Below are positions 1 to 8,354 of a DNA stretch of 32,271 bases, one piece after another. Origin of the DNA: Burkholderiales bacterium (GTDB taxonomy: Bacteria > Pseudomonadota > Gammaproteobacteria > Burkholderiales > Burkholderiaceae_C). Position numbers and translations under genes: made by a program. The stretch covers positions 1 through 32,271 of the forward strand of contig JACRBA010000034.1 in NCBI GenBank assembly GCA_016213265.1, written 5' to 3'. Position 1 is the first letter of the stretch; the number at the start of each line of letters is the position of its first letter. The notes under the pieces were generated by a model, which was not told the DNA's origin, ran no database searches, and was given only the letters and a program-made list of their open reading frames with translations.

Positions 1-1
1 C

Positions 2-1615
2 GTGGTGGCCGGCGGCGGCGCCGACTGGCCGCTGGCCCAGGCGCTGGCGCGGGGCCTGCCGGCCACGACGTTGGCCGAGGGCGCCGTGCGAGAGGTGCCG
101 GGCGCCCAGGGCGAAGCCGCGCTCGTCTACCCGCTGGCACTGCGTGCGGGCGGCCAGGCCCAGGTGGCCCTGGCGTGGCCCATGGGCCAGGGTGGCGCGG
201 CGGGCTTCGTGCCGCCGCCCACGCCCGCGGCGGTGGACGCGCAGTTCGCCGAGGCCGCCGCTGCCTGGCGCGAGCGGCTCAACCGCGTGGGCCTGCAGCT
301 GCCCGCGGCGGGCCAGCGCGTGCACGACACCCTGCGCAGCATGCTCGCGCAGATCCTGCTGTCGCGCGACGGGCCGGCGCTGCAGCCCGGCACGCGCTCG
401 TACGCCCGCAGCTGGGTGCGCGACGGCGCCATGATGGTGGCGGGCCTGCTGCGCCTGGGCGAGCGCGCCGCGGCCGAGGAGTTCGTGGACTGGTACCAGA
501 CCCAGCTGTTCGACAGCGGCAAGGTGCCCTGCTGCGTGGACGCACGCGGCGCCGACCCGGTGCCCGAGAACGACAGCCATGGCCAGTTCATCTACGCCGT
601 GGCCGAGCTCTGGCGCTTCACCGGCGACCGCGCCGCGCTGCAGCGGCGCTGGCCGGCCGTGGCGCGCGCCACGCGCTACATGGAGAGCCTGCGCCAGCGC
701 ACCCGCACCGCGGAGAACCGCACGCCCGACCGCGCCGCCTTCTTCGGCCTGATGCCGGCCTCCATCAGCCACGAGGGCTACTCGGAAAAGCCCATGCACT
801 CGTACTGGGACGACTTCTGGGCCCTGCGCGGCTACAAGGACGCGGTGGCGCTGGCCAGTGCCGCGGGTGACGCGGCCGCCGCCAGCGAATTCGCCTCGTG
901 GCGCGACGAGTTCGCCAGCGAGCTCTCGGCCTCGCTGCGCGCCGCGGTGGCACGGCATGGCATCGACTACCTGCCCGGCGCGGCCGAGCTGGGCGACTTC
1001 GACGCCACCTCCACCACGGTGGCGCTCAACCCGGCCCAGGCCCAGGGCCTGCTGCCGCCGGGGCTGCTGGAGGCCACCTTCGAGCGCTACTGGCAGCAGG
1101 CCCAGCAGCGCGCGCGCGGCACGCTCGCCTGGGCCGACTACACGCCCTACGAGCTGCGCAGCGTGGGCGCCCTGGTGCGCCTGGGCCGGCCGGCGCGCGC
1201 CTGGGCCGTGCTCGACTTCTTCTTCGCCGACCAGCGGCCCGCCGGCTGGAACCAGTGGGCCGAGGTGGTGATGAACGGCTACCGCGTGCCGCGTTTCCTG
1301 GGCGACATGCCGCACGCCTGGGTGGCCAGCGACGCCCTGCGCTCGCTGCTCGACCTGTTCGTGCACGAGGAGGGCGAGGCGCTGGTGCTGGGCGCCGGCC
1401 TGCCCGAGGCCTGGTTCGACGGCGCGGGCGTGGCCGTGCGCGGCCTGCCCACGCCGCACGGCCTGCTCAGCTACCGCCTGCAGCGCGGCCCCGGCGGCCT
1501 GCACATCGACATCGACGCCGGCCTGCAGCCACCGCCGGGCGGCCTGCGTGTGCGCTGGCACGGCCGCGAACAGCGCATCGACCGCCTGCCCGCCTCTCTC
1601 ACCCTCGAACCGTGA
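2..1615 (+). CDS. (alpha/alpha)6-barrel glycosidase-like protein, 5' end outside window
   Basis: The frame is open from the first bases, so the N-terminus lies outside the window; the GTG at position 2 is only the first visible start-like codon. The visible 537 residues have the alternating helical hairpins of six-hairpin glycosidases. Motif-like stretches are SWVRDGAMM (about residues 136-144), PENDSHGQF (near 189-197) and SYWDDFWALRG (near 268-278), with acidic residues placed as in (alpha/alpha)6 enzymes of the amylo-1,6-glucosidase or GH15/GH63 type. A small beta-rich tail ends the protein. It lies 12 bp before a MalK-type ATPase gene and in the same direction as a GH94-type phosphorylase, which suggests a glycan-processing role. 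The exact GH family and substrate cannot be read from the sequence alone. Confidence 0.7.
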   Translation: MVAGGGADWPLAQALARGLPATTLAEGAVREVPGAQGEAALVYPLALRAGGQAQVALAWPMGQGGAAGFVPPPTPAAVDAQFAEAAAAWRERLNRVGLQLPAAGQRVHDTLRSMLAQILLSRDGPALQPGTRSYARSWVRDGAMMVAGLLRLGERAAAEEFVDWYQTQLFDSGKVPCCVDARGADPVPENDSHGQFIYAVAELWRFTGDRAALQRRWPAVARATRYMESLRQRTRTAENRTPDRAAFFGLMPASISHEGYSEKPMHSYWDDFWALRGYKDAVALASAAGDAAAASEFASWRDEFASELSASLRAAVARHGIDYLPGAAELGDFDATSTTVALNPAQAQGLLPPGLLEATFERYWQQAQQRARGTLAWADYTPYELRSVGALVRLGRPARAWAVLDFFFADQRPAGWNQWAEVVMNGYRVPRFLGDMPHAWVASDALRSLLDLFVHEEGEALVLGAGLPEAWFDGAGVAVRGLPTPHGLLSYRLQRGPGGLHIDIDAGLQPPPGGLRVRWHGREQRIDRLPASLTLEP

Positions 1616-1627
1616 TCCACTGACGCC

Positions 1628-2629
1628 ATGGCTGCACTGACCCTGCGCGGCATCCGCAAGGCCTTCTCCGGCCAGCCCATCCTGCACGGCATCGACCTCG
1701 ACGTGGCCGACGGCGAGTTCGTGGTGCTGGTGGGGCCCTCGGGCTGCGGCAAGTCCACCCTGCTGCGCTGCGTGGCGGGCCTGGAGACCATCGACGCGGG
1801 CGAGCTGCTCATCGACGGCCGGCGCGTGAACGACACGCCGCCCGCGCAGCGCGGCCTGGCCATGGTGTTCCAGAGTTATGCGCTCTACCCGCACATGACG
1901 GTGGCCGAGAACCTCAGCTTCGGCCTGCGCATGGCCCGCACGCCGCGCGCGCAGATCGACGCGGCCGTGGCGCGCGCCGCCAAGACGCTGCAGATCACCC
2001 ACCTGCTCGACCGCAAGCCCGCGGCGCTGTCGGGCGGCCAGCGCCAGCGGGTGGCCATCGGCCGGGCCATCGTGCGCCAGCCCGGTGCCTTCCTCTTCGA
2101 TGAGCCGCTGTCCAACCTGGACGCCGCCCTGCGCGGCCAGATGCGGGTGGAGCTGGCGCGCCTGCACGCCGAGCTGCGCAGCACCACGCTGTACGTCACG
2201 CACGACCAGGCCGAGGCCATGACACTGGCCGACCGCGTGGTGGTGCTCAACGCCGGCCGCATCGAGCAGGTGGGCCCGCCCATGGCGCTGTACCGCGAGC
2301 CGGCCAACACCTTCGTCGCCGGCTTCCTGGGCTCGCCGCGCATCAACCTGCTGCCCGGCGCCTGGCTGGGCGAGCCGCAGGTGGCCACGCTCGGCGTGCG
2401 CCCGGAGCACCTGGCGCCCGTGGCGGCCGACGCACCGGGCCTGGACACCACGCTGCTGGCCGTGGAACCCCTGGGCGACGTGAGCGACCTGCACCTGCGT
2501 GCGCCGGACGGCCAGCCCCTCGTCGCCCGCGTGGCGCCCGACTGGCAGGGCAGGCCCGGCCAGCCGCTGCGCGTGGGCGCCGGGCAGCGGCTGCGCTTCG
2601 ACGACCAGGGGCGCCGCCTCGTGGACTGA
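1628..2629 (+). CDS. MalK/UgpC-type ABC transporter ATP-binding protein
   Basis: This is the cytoplasmic ATPase of a carbohydrate ABC importer. All nucleotide-binding motifs are present: Walker A GPSGCGKST at residues 36-44, the Q-loop in QSYALYP, signature LSGGQ at about 134-138, Walker B FLFDEP at about 155-160 and the switch His in VTHDQ. A C-terminal TOBE/OB region with GVRPEHL follows, the hallmark of the MalK/UgpC subfamily. At 333 residues it is slightly shorter than typical MalK (about 360-370), with the shortening in the C-terminal domain. The start is the ATG 12 bp after the preceding stop, with no clear Shine-Dalgarno, suggesting coupling. No permease genes are adjacent inside the window, so its partners are either upstream of position 1 or the permeases at 11462-13404. 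It is a second paralogue of the ATPase at 10356-11444. Confidence 0.93.
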   Translation: MAALTLRGIRKAFSGQPILHGIDLDVADGEFVVLVGPSGCGKSTLLRCVAGLETIDAGELLIDGRRVNDTPPAQRGLAMVFQSYALYPHMTVAENLSFGLRMARTPRAQIDAAVARAAKTLQITHLLDRKPAALSGGQRQRVAIGRAIVRQPGAFLFDEPLSNLDAALRGQMRVELARLHAELRSTTLYVTHDQAEAMTLADRVVVLNAGRIEQVGPPMALYREPANTFVAGFLGSPRINLLPGAWLGEPQVATLGVRPEHLAPVAADAPGLDTTLLAVEPLGDVSDLHLRAPDGQPLVARVAPDWQGRPGQPLRVGAGQRLRFDDQGRRLVD

Positions 2630-2649
2630 GCGCACCACCGACCGCCGAC

Positions 2650-3435
2650 ATGCCTGCCACCCCCACGCCACCCGCCCTGCCCGGCCGCCGTGCCCTCATC
2701 GGCCTGCCCCTGCTCGCCACCGGGCTGGGCGGCTGCGCCCCCCTCCGCCCCGCCATGCCCCCTGCCACCCCCGGGCCCACGCCCGCCACGCGCGAGGCCG
2801 CCGACAGCCGCCTCACCCTGACCCTGCACGCCCGCCTGCGCCACTGGGTGGACCTGCCCGCCGGCTATGCCGACGACCCCGGCCGCCGCTGGCCGCTGAT
2901 CGTCTTCCTGCACGGCTCGGGCGAGCGGGGCGACGACCTGGCCCGCGTGCGCGTGCACGGGCTGCCGCGCCACCTGGATGCCGGCGAGGCGGTGCCCGCC
3001 ATCGTGGTCTCGCCCCAGTGCCCCGCCGACCACGACTGGGACCCGCACTGGCTGCACGCCCTGCTGGGTGACCTGCAGCAGCGCCTGCGCATCGACCCGG
3101 CGCGCGTCACCGCCACGGGCCTCAGCATGGGCGGCGCCGGCTGCTGGGACTGGGCCTCGGCCTACCCGCAGGACCTGGCCGGCATCGCGCCGGTGTGCGG
3201 CTTCGGCCGCTGGCTGCGCGTGGCGCGCATGCGCCAGGTGCCGGTGCGCGCCTACCACGGCCTCGACGACACGGTCGTGCCCGCGCAGGCGCAGCAGGAC
3301 CTGGTGGCCGCCCTGCGCGCAGCCGGCGGGCGCGCCGAGCTCACCGTCTACCCCGGCGTCGGCCACGACGCCTGGACCCCCGCCTACGCCGACCCCGGCC
3401 TCGTGCCCTGGCTGCTCGCGCAGCAGCGCCCATGA
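2650..3435 (+). CDS. Exported lipoprotein, alpha/beta-hydrolase esterase
   Basis: The 261-residue product starts with a signal peptide ending in a lipobox-like LGGC (Cys near residue 29), so it is probably membrane-anchored in the periplasm or outer membrane. The rest is an alpha/beta hydrolase of the prolyl-oligopeptidase/PHB-depolymerase-like (LpqC, CE1-like) group. The oxyanion region is HGSGERGDD, the nucleophile is Ser159 in GLSMGG, the acid is probably Asp206 or Asp207 in GLDDTVVP and the base is His239 in GVGHDAW. In a polysaccharide locus this type usually removes acyl decorations, but the acyl group cannot be told here. It follows the ATPase by 20 bp, and its stop codon overlaps the next start in an ATGA. 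Confidence 0.8.
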   Translation: MPATPTPPALPGRRALIGLPLLATGLGGCAPLRPAMPPATPGPTPATREAADSRLTLTLHARLRHWVDLPAGYADDPGRRWPLIVFLHGSGERGDDLARVRVHGLPRHLDAGEAVPAIVVSPQCPADHDWDPHWLHALLGDLQQRLRIDPARVTATGLSMGGAGCWDWASAYPQDLAGIAPVCGFGRWLRVARMRQVPVRAYHGLDDTVVPAQAQQDLVAALRAAGGRAELTVYPGVGHDAWTPAYADPGLVPWLLAQQRP

Positions 3436-6400
3436 CCATGCCCCCCATCCGCCTCTCCCGCGCCACCGGCCTGGCCGCCGAGTTCAATGCCAACGGCAGC
3501 CTGCGTGCACTCACCTGGCAGCCGCCCCTGGCGGGCGCCGAGCCGCTGTGCGTGCACCTGTTCCCGGGCAACCCGCTCGAAGCCGGGCAGACGCAGCTGG
3601 TGCTGCGTCGCTGGCCCGGCGCCACCCCCGACGGCGCCCCCGAGTGCCTGCCCCTGCTGGGGCCGGCCAGCCCGGCCCGTTGGCACGCGGCCGCTGACCG
3701 GCTCACCGCGCGCGGGCAGTGGCAGGGCCTGGACTTCACCCTCACGCTGCGGCTGGCCGCCAGCGAGCCCGCGTGGTTCTGGCACCTGGCGCTGGCGCAC
3801 ACGGCCGGCGGGCCCTGCGTGGTGGACCTGCTGCTGCAGCAGGACGTGGGGCTGAGCCCGCACGCCGCGCTGCGGCTCAACGAGTACTACGTGAGCCACT
3901 ACCTCGACATGGCGCCGCTCATGCACCCCGAGGCGGGCCACCTGCTGGCCGTGCGGCAGAACCTGCCGGTGCAGGGCCGCCACCCGTGGGCGCTGCTCGG
4001 TGCCGTGGGGGCCACGGGCCGCGCCGTGTCGCACGCCACCGACGCGCTGCAGGTGCTGGGCCGAGGCCACCGCCATGGCGCCGCGCCTGCCGCCTGGGCC
4101 ACCGGCCTGCCGGGCCAGCGCTGGCAGGGCGAGCATGCCCTGGCTGCGCTGCAGCACGCGCCCGTGGCGCTGGCGGCCGGCGAACGCGCGACGCTGGGTT
4201 TCTTCGGCGGCCTGCAGGCGCACCACCCCGCCGCCAGCGGCCCGGCCGACCTGGCCTGGGCCGACCGGCTGCGCGCCCTGCCCGAGGCCCTGCCGCCGCA
4301 GGACGCACCGGGCGCCGACCCCGCCACCTGGCATGCGCCGCTGCACAGCCTGTTCAGCCGCGCACCGCTGTGGCCCAGCGCCGCGCTGGACGAGGCGGCA
4401 TGCGAGCGGCTCGTCAGCCCCGCCCTCCTGCACCGCGAGCACGGCCCCGATGGCGCGCTGTGGTCGGCCTTCCTGCCGTCAGGCGAGCACCTGGTGCTGC
4501 CCGCGAAGGAGCGGGCCGTGCTGCGGCCCCATGGCCACCTGCTGCGCACCGGCCAGCACCTGGTGCCCGACGAAGCCGCGATGACCAGCACCTGCTGGAT
4601 GGGCGGGGTGTTCCACAGCATGGTGTGCCAGGGCCATGTGAGCATCAACCGCCTGTGCTCCACCGTGCATGGCCTGCTGGGCCAGTACCGCTCGCAGGGC
4701 CTGCGCGTGTTCCTGCAGGGCGACGATGGCGCCTGGTGCCTGCTGGGGGAACCCAGCGCCTTCGTCATGGCCGAACGCGAGGCCCGCTGGCTCTACCAAA
4801 GCGCCGATGGCCACACGCTGCTGGAGCTGCGCGCCACGGCCGCGGCCGATGCCCCGTCGCTGGGGCTGACGCTGCGCGTGCTGGCCGGCGCGCCACGCCC
4901 GGCGCTGGTCACCCTGCACCTGGCGCTCAACGGCGACGACGGCGAGGCACCGGGCCCCGTGGTGCGGCAGGTGCGTGCCGACGGCAGCGTGTGGCTGGCG
5001 CCGGCGCCAGGCAGCGCCCTGCACCAGCGCTTCCCCGACGGCGGCTTCGTGCTCGACACCCACGCGGCCCCGGTGCAGGCGGTGGGCGGGGCCGAGCGCG
5101 TGTTCGACGATGGCCAGGACCACGGCGTGCCGATGCTCACCCTGCAGCTGGCCGCCGCGCCGGCCTGGTCGCTCACGCTGCGCGGCGCGCTGGTGGCGCC
5201 TGCGGCGCTGCCCGCCGCCCACGCGGGCACGCTCGTCGCGCCCCGCCTGCAGGCGCGCAGCGACGACGCGGCCGCCCTGTCGAGCGCCCTGCCCTGGTTC
5301 CAGCACAACGCGCTGGTGCACTACCTGGCCCCGCGCGGGCTCGAGCAGTATTCCGGCGGTGGCTGGGGCACGCGCGACGTGTGCCAGGGCCCGGTGGAGC
5401 TGCTGCTGGCCGCCGGCCGGCCCGCGCCCGTGCGCGACCTGCTGCGGCGTGTGTTCGCGGCGCAGGACGCCAGCGGCGACTGGCCGCAGTGGTTCATGTT
5501 CTTCGAGCGCGAGCGCGACATCCGCGCCGGCGATTCGCACGGCGACATCGTCTTCTGGCCCCTGCTGGCGCTGGCGCAGTACCTGGTGGCCTCGGGCGAC
5601 ACCACGCTGCTGGACGAGCCCCTGCCCTTCCACGCCCCGCGCGGCGCGGCGGCCGAGACGTCCACGCTGTGGCAGCACGTGGAGCGGGCGCTCGGCGTGA
5701 TCGCGCAGCGCCGCATCGCCGGCACCACGCTGGCCGCCTACGGCCACGGCGACTGGAACGATTCGCTGCAGCCGGCCGACCCGCACCTGCGCGAGCACCT
5801 GTGCAGCGCCTGGACGGTGACGCTGCACGTGCAGGTGCTCGACACCCTGGCCGACGCGCTGGACCGCGGGGGCCGGCCGGCGCCCGCCAAGGCCCTGCGC
5901 GACGAGCGCGCCCGCATCGATGCCGACTTCCACCGCTGGCTGATGCCGGGCGGCGTGGTCACGGGCTACGCCCTGTTCGACGCGGCCGACACCGGCCGCG
6001 CGCCGCAGCCCCTGCTGCACCCGCAGGACACACGCACCGGCGTGCACCACAGCCTGCTGCCCATGGTGCATGCGGTGCTGGCCAACCTCTTCACGCCCGA
6101 TGAGGCGGCGCGGCACGTGGCACTGGTGCGGCAGCACCTCACCGGTCCCGACGGCGCGCGCCTGTTCGATGCGCCCTTCGCCTACCGGGGCGGGCCGATG
6201 ACGCTGTTCCAGCGCGCCGAGAGCAGCAGCTACTTCGGCCGCGAGATCGGCCTGATGTACACCCACGCCCACCTGCGCTGGGCCGAGGCGCTGGCCCACC
6301 TGGGCGAGGCCGAGGCCTTCTGGCAGGCCCTCGGCCAGGCCCACGCCGTGCAGCTCGCCCTGCGGGTGCCCGCCGCCGCGCCGCGCCAGGCCAACTGCTA

Positions 6401-6833
6401 CACCAGCAGCTCCGACGCGGCCTTCGCCGACCGCGACGACGCCAGCGCGCGCTATGCCGAGGCCATCGCGGGACGGGTGCCGCTGGAAGGCGGCTGGCGC
6501 GTGTATTCCAGCGGCGCCGGCATCGCCCTGGGGCTGGTGCAGCGCTGCCTGCTGGGCCTGCGCCCGCGGGCCGATGCCTGCGTGCTGGACCCGGTGGTGC
6601 CGCCTTCGCTGGGGGTGCTGCGCGCCGACACCCAGCTGGCCGGCCATGCACTCACCCTGGTGCTGGAGCCCGGCCCGCGCGGCCACGGCGTGCAGCAGGC
6701 CGAACTCAACGGCACCCCGCTGCGCCTGGCGCCCGAGGCCCACCCCTACCGCGCCGGCGGCGCCCGCCTGGCGTGGGCCGAGCTGGCCCCGCTGTGGGGC
6801 GCGCAGAACCTGCTGCGCGTTCGCCTGGGCTGA
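3432..6833 (+). CDS. GH94-type beta-glycoside phosphorylase-like protein (large form)
   Basis: The start is the ATG of an ATGA overlap with the esterase stop; a longer open frame to 3195 would run inside that gene and is rejected. The 1133-residue product has no signal peptide and should be cytoplasmic. An N-terminal beta-sandwich half is followed by an (alpha/alpha)6 barrel with family motifs: GGGWGTRDVCQG near residues 640-651, GDWNDSL with Asp774 and Asp777 (the region carrying the general acid in GH94), HPQDTRTGVHHSLLPM, and a C-terminal VYSSGAGIALGLV. GH94 enzymes split beta-glucosides with phosphate, giving glucose 1-phosphate. The length exceeds cellobiose phosphorylase (about 800) and is closer to 1,2-beta-oligoglucan phosphorylases (about 1100), so chain length and linkage are open. 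It would work on oligosaccharides after import. Confidence 0.82.
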   Translation: MTMPPIRLSRATGLAAEFNANGSLRALTWQPPLAGAEPLCVHLFPGNPLEAGQTQLVLRRWPGATPDGAPECLPLLGPASPARWHAAADRLTARGQWQGLDFTLTLRLAASEPAWFWHLALAHTAGGPCVVDLLLQQDVGLSPHAALRLNEYYVSHYLDMAPLMHPEAGHLLAVRQNLPVQGRHPWALLGAVGATGRAVSHATDALQVLGRGHRHGAAPAAWATGLPGQRWQGEHALAALQHAPVALAAGERATLGFFGGLQAHHPAASGPADLAWADRLRALPEALPPQDAPGADPATWHAPLHSLFSRAPLWPSAALDEAACERLVSPALLHREHGPDGALWSAFLPSGEHLVLPAKERAVLRPHGHLLRTGQHLVPDEAAMTSTCWMGGVFHSMVCQGHVSINRLCSTVHGLLGQYRSQGLRVFLQGDDGAWCLLGEPSAFVMAEREARWLYQSADGHTLLELRATAAADAPSLGLTLRVLAGAPRPALVTLHLALNGDDGEAPGPVVRQVRADGSVWLAPAPGSALHQRFPDGGFVLDTHAAPVQAVGGAERVFDDGQDHGVPMLTLQLAAAPAWSLTLRGALVAPAALPAAHAGTLVAPRLQARSDDAAALSSALPWFQHNALVHYLAPRGLEQYSGGGWGTRDVCQGPVELLLAAGRPAPVRDLLRRVFAAQDASGDWPQWFMFFERERDIRAGDSHGDIVFWPLLALAQYLVASGDTTLLDEPLPFHAPRGAAAETSTLWQHVERALGVIAQRRIAGTTLAAYGHGDWNDSLQPADPHLREHLCSAWTVTLHVQVLDTLADALDRGGRPAPAKALRDERARIDADFHRWLMPGGVVTGYALFDAADTGRAPQPLLHPQDTRTGVHHSLLPMVHAVLANLFTPDEAARHVALVRQHLTGPDGARLFDAPFAYRGGPMTLFQRAESSSYFGREIGLMYTHAHLRWAEALAHLGEAEAFWQALGQAHAVQLALRVPAAAPRQANCYTSSSDAAFADRDDASARYAEAIAGRVPLEGGWRVYSSGAGIALGLVQRCLLGLRPRADACVLDPVVPPSLGVLRADTQLAGHALTLVLEPGPRGHGVQQAELNGTPLRLAPEAHPYRAGGARLAWAELAPLWGAQNLLRVRLG

Positions 6834-6834
6834 C

Positions 6835-6865
6835 AAAGAAAAAAGGGCGGGCACATGGCCCGCCC
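6835..6865 (-). terminator. Intrinsic terminator of the minus-strand operon
   Basis: The arms GGGCGGGC (6845-6852) and GCCCGCCC (6858-6865) form a perfect 8-bp stem with a 5-nt loop. Read on the minus strand the stem is followed at once by TTTTTTCTTT (6844 down to 6835), a textbook U-tract. It lies 33 bp beyond the stop of the GH16 gene and so closes the eight-gene minus-strand operon. On the plus strand the A-tract precedes the stem, so it would be a weaker terminator for the phosphorylase gene. Confidence 0.9.
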
Positions 6866-6897
6866 CTCGACCCAGGGCAGTGGGTCATGGGCCCGCG

Positions 6898-7596
6898 TCA
6901 GTCCGACACGCGCACCCAGTCGTAGTAGGCCGGGCCGCCCGCACCGTACCAGGTGCCCACGAAGCTCTTCGCCCCGGCGGAGTTGTTGCCCACCCAGTGG
7001 TTCATCATGAGGCGCATCGGCGCCGAGATCGACGTGTTGACACGCCGGAACTCCTGCTCCTGGCCCGAGTCGGTCACGGAGAAGAAGCGCACGTAGGTCG
7101 GGCGCCACTCGAAACCAATGGTGCGCCAGCCGGTGGCGATGGAGAACTGCTGGTAGTTCTGCCGCCCGGCCGTCCACACATTGGTGTGCAGGGTGCGGCC
7201 GGAGTTGATGAACTCCAGGTCGATCTCGAAGTGGTTCGAGGTGCCGGCATTGCCCGTGTACAGGAAGAACGAGCTGTTGCCGCCCGCGATGGTGCCGGGC
7301 TGCAGACGCGTCACGAACTTGCCGTACTTGAAGCTCTGCCAGGTGCGCACCTCGCTGCACTTCTTGGTGCCGCCATTGACGTTGAGGGTCAGCGCACCCC
7401 AGCCTGACTTCCACACCTCGCTGTAGGCGAAGGTGCAGCCGAAGATGTCGCCGTTGGCCCAGTTGGCCGTTTCCCAGACGCTGCTGTTGGGGCCACCGCT
7501 GCCATCGAAGCCATCGAAGAACTGGGCGGCCTGGGCCGGCGCCGCCACCACCACGGCGGCCGCCAGGGCCGCCCGCACCCACATGTTCTTTGTCAT
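6898..7596 (-). CDS. Secreted GH16 beta-glucanase (lichenase-type)
   Basis: This 232-residue protein has a signal peptide with likely cleavage after AQA (residue 23 or 24) and a single GH16 beta-jelly-roll domain. The catalytic motif HFEIDLEF is intact: Glu124 nucleophile, Asp126, Glu128 acid/base. The EIDxEF form and following strand resemble Bacillus-type lichenases (EC 3.2.1.73), which hydrolyse beta-1,3-1,4-glucan, although laminarinase-like activity cannot be excluded. The start may be ATG at 7596 or the adjacent GTG at 7599; AGGAG lies 9 or 6 nt upstream respectively. It is the last gene of the minus-strand operon, 39 bp after the lipoprotein gene and followed by an intrinsic terminator. 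It is probably the endo-acting enzyme that makes importable oligosaccharides. Confidence 0.92.
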   Translation of the reverse strand: MTKNMWVRAALAAAVVVAAPAQAAQFFDGFDGSGGPNSSVWETANWANGDIFGCTFAYSEVWKSGWGALTLNVNGGTKKCSEVRTWQSFKYGKFVTRLQPGTIAGGNSSFFLYTGNAGTSNHFEIDLEFINSGRTLHTNVWTAGRQNYQQFSIATGWRTIGFEWRPTYVRFFSVTDSGQEQEFRRVNTSISAPMRLMMNHWVGNNSAGAKSFVGTWYGAGGPAYYDWVRVSD

Positions 7597-7635
7597 CACC
7601 GTTGTCTCCTGAAAGGGTTGGGTGGGCGGGTGGGC

Positions 7636-8313
7636 TTACTCGACGAAAGCGACCGCACCGACCTTGACATCGTGGTCGCCCGCGGTGGTGCCGGCATTCA
7701 CGATGTCGATGGCGTACAGGCCGGCCTTCACCGCGTCCACGGTGGTGCCGCTGGTGCAGTAGCCGGGCAGCGGGAAGCTGGTGTCGTCGAGGTTGATCTC
7801 CACCTCGGTGGCGGTGGCGCTGACGAGCGCCGTCGCCGTGGCGGTGCAGCCGTCGGCCGACACGGGGCTGGGCTGCAGCTTGATGTTCAGCGTGCCGTCG
7901 GTGGTCGAGGCCAGCGTGATCTTCATCTTGGTGAAGCCGGTGGCGTCGAACGGGGCCGCCGTGCCCTCCGGGGTGTTGCCCGGGGCGTAGTAGCGCAGGC
8001 CCAGGCCGGCGTAGGCCTGGTCAGCGGCCAGCGTGGAGCCGACCGACACCGTGCCCGCGTCGTAGACGACGTCGGTGGTGGTCTGCTCACCCGCCTTCTC
8101 GGCGAAGCTGTAGGTCTCGATGGCGCCCGCCTCGGCCGTGGTGGTGGCCGAGTCGGGCGTGGCGAACGGGGTGTCCACCGGGGCGGGCGGGGGCGGCGGG
8201 GGCGGCGGCTCGGTGGTGCTGTCGCCGCCGCCGCAGGCAGCCAGCGCCACGGCGCTGAACAGTGCCGCCAGGGCGGCCCGGGTCTTGGGTGACAGGGTGG
8301 GGTGAGAGTTCAC
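7636..8313 (-). CDS. Lipoprotein with two-cysteine GYC module (paralogue 3 of locus)
   Basis: The start is GTG at 8313 with AGGAG 8 nt upstream. The 225-residue product has a lipoprotein signal with lipobox LAAC (Cys27), then a Pro-rich spacer with eight prolines in a row (residues 36-43), then a beta-rich domain of about 175 residues. That domain shares AEKAGE, a DATGFTKMKITL strand, Cys156, GYC with Cys186 and a final VGAVAF with the N-terminal part of the 8355-9881 product and the 19937-20653 product. I do not recognise it as a named family. The anchor-spacer-beta-domain layout and neighbouring GH16 genes suggest surface or periplasmic glycan binding, which is inference. It sits between the two GH16-type genes of the operon. 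Confidence 0.85.
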   Translation of the reverse strand: MNSHPTLSPKTRAALAALFSAVALAACGGGDSTTEPPPPPPPPAPVDTPFATPDSATTTAEAGAIETYSFAEKAGEQTTTDVVYDAGTVSVGSTLAADQAYAGLGLRYYAPGNTPEGTAAPFDATGFTKMKITLASTTDGTLNIKLQPSPVSADGCTATATALVSATATEVEINLDDTSFPLPGYCTSGTTVDAVKAGLYAIDIVNAGTTAGDHDVKVGAVAFVE

Positions 8314-8354
8314 TCGGAGTTCTCCTGTGGGACGGTGGACGGGGACCCGGCGGG

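Noticed and set aside
3195-3431. N-terminal extension of the phosphorylase frame
   Set aside because: It lies wholly inside the esterase gene in another frame and is Arg/Ala-rich; the ATGA overlap at 3432-3435 gives a natural start.
4479-6854. Long minus-strand open frame (791 codons) opposite the phosphorylase gene
   Set aside because: It is a GC-rich shadow frame with low-complexity Ala/Gly/Arg/Gln composition and no recognisable domain; the plus-strand frame carries clear GH94 motifs.
6869-6886. GACCCA/TGGGTC hairpin as a plus-strand terminator for the phosphorylase
   Set aside because: The stem is only 6 bp with no U-tract; the neighbouring 6835-6865 structure is much better and points to the minus strand.
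8181-8210. G-rich tract as a possible phase-variation switch
   Set aside because: The tract is interrupted by C at short intervals and encodes the Pro spacer of a lipoprotein; no homopolymer is long enough to expect frequent frame slippage.
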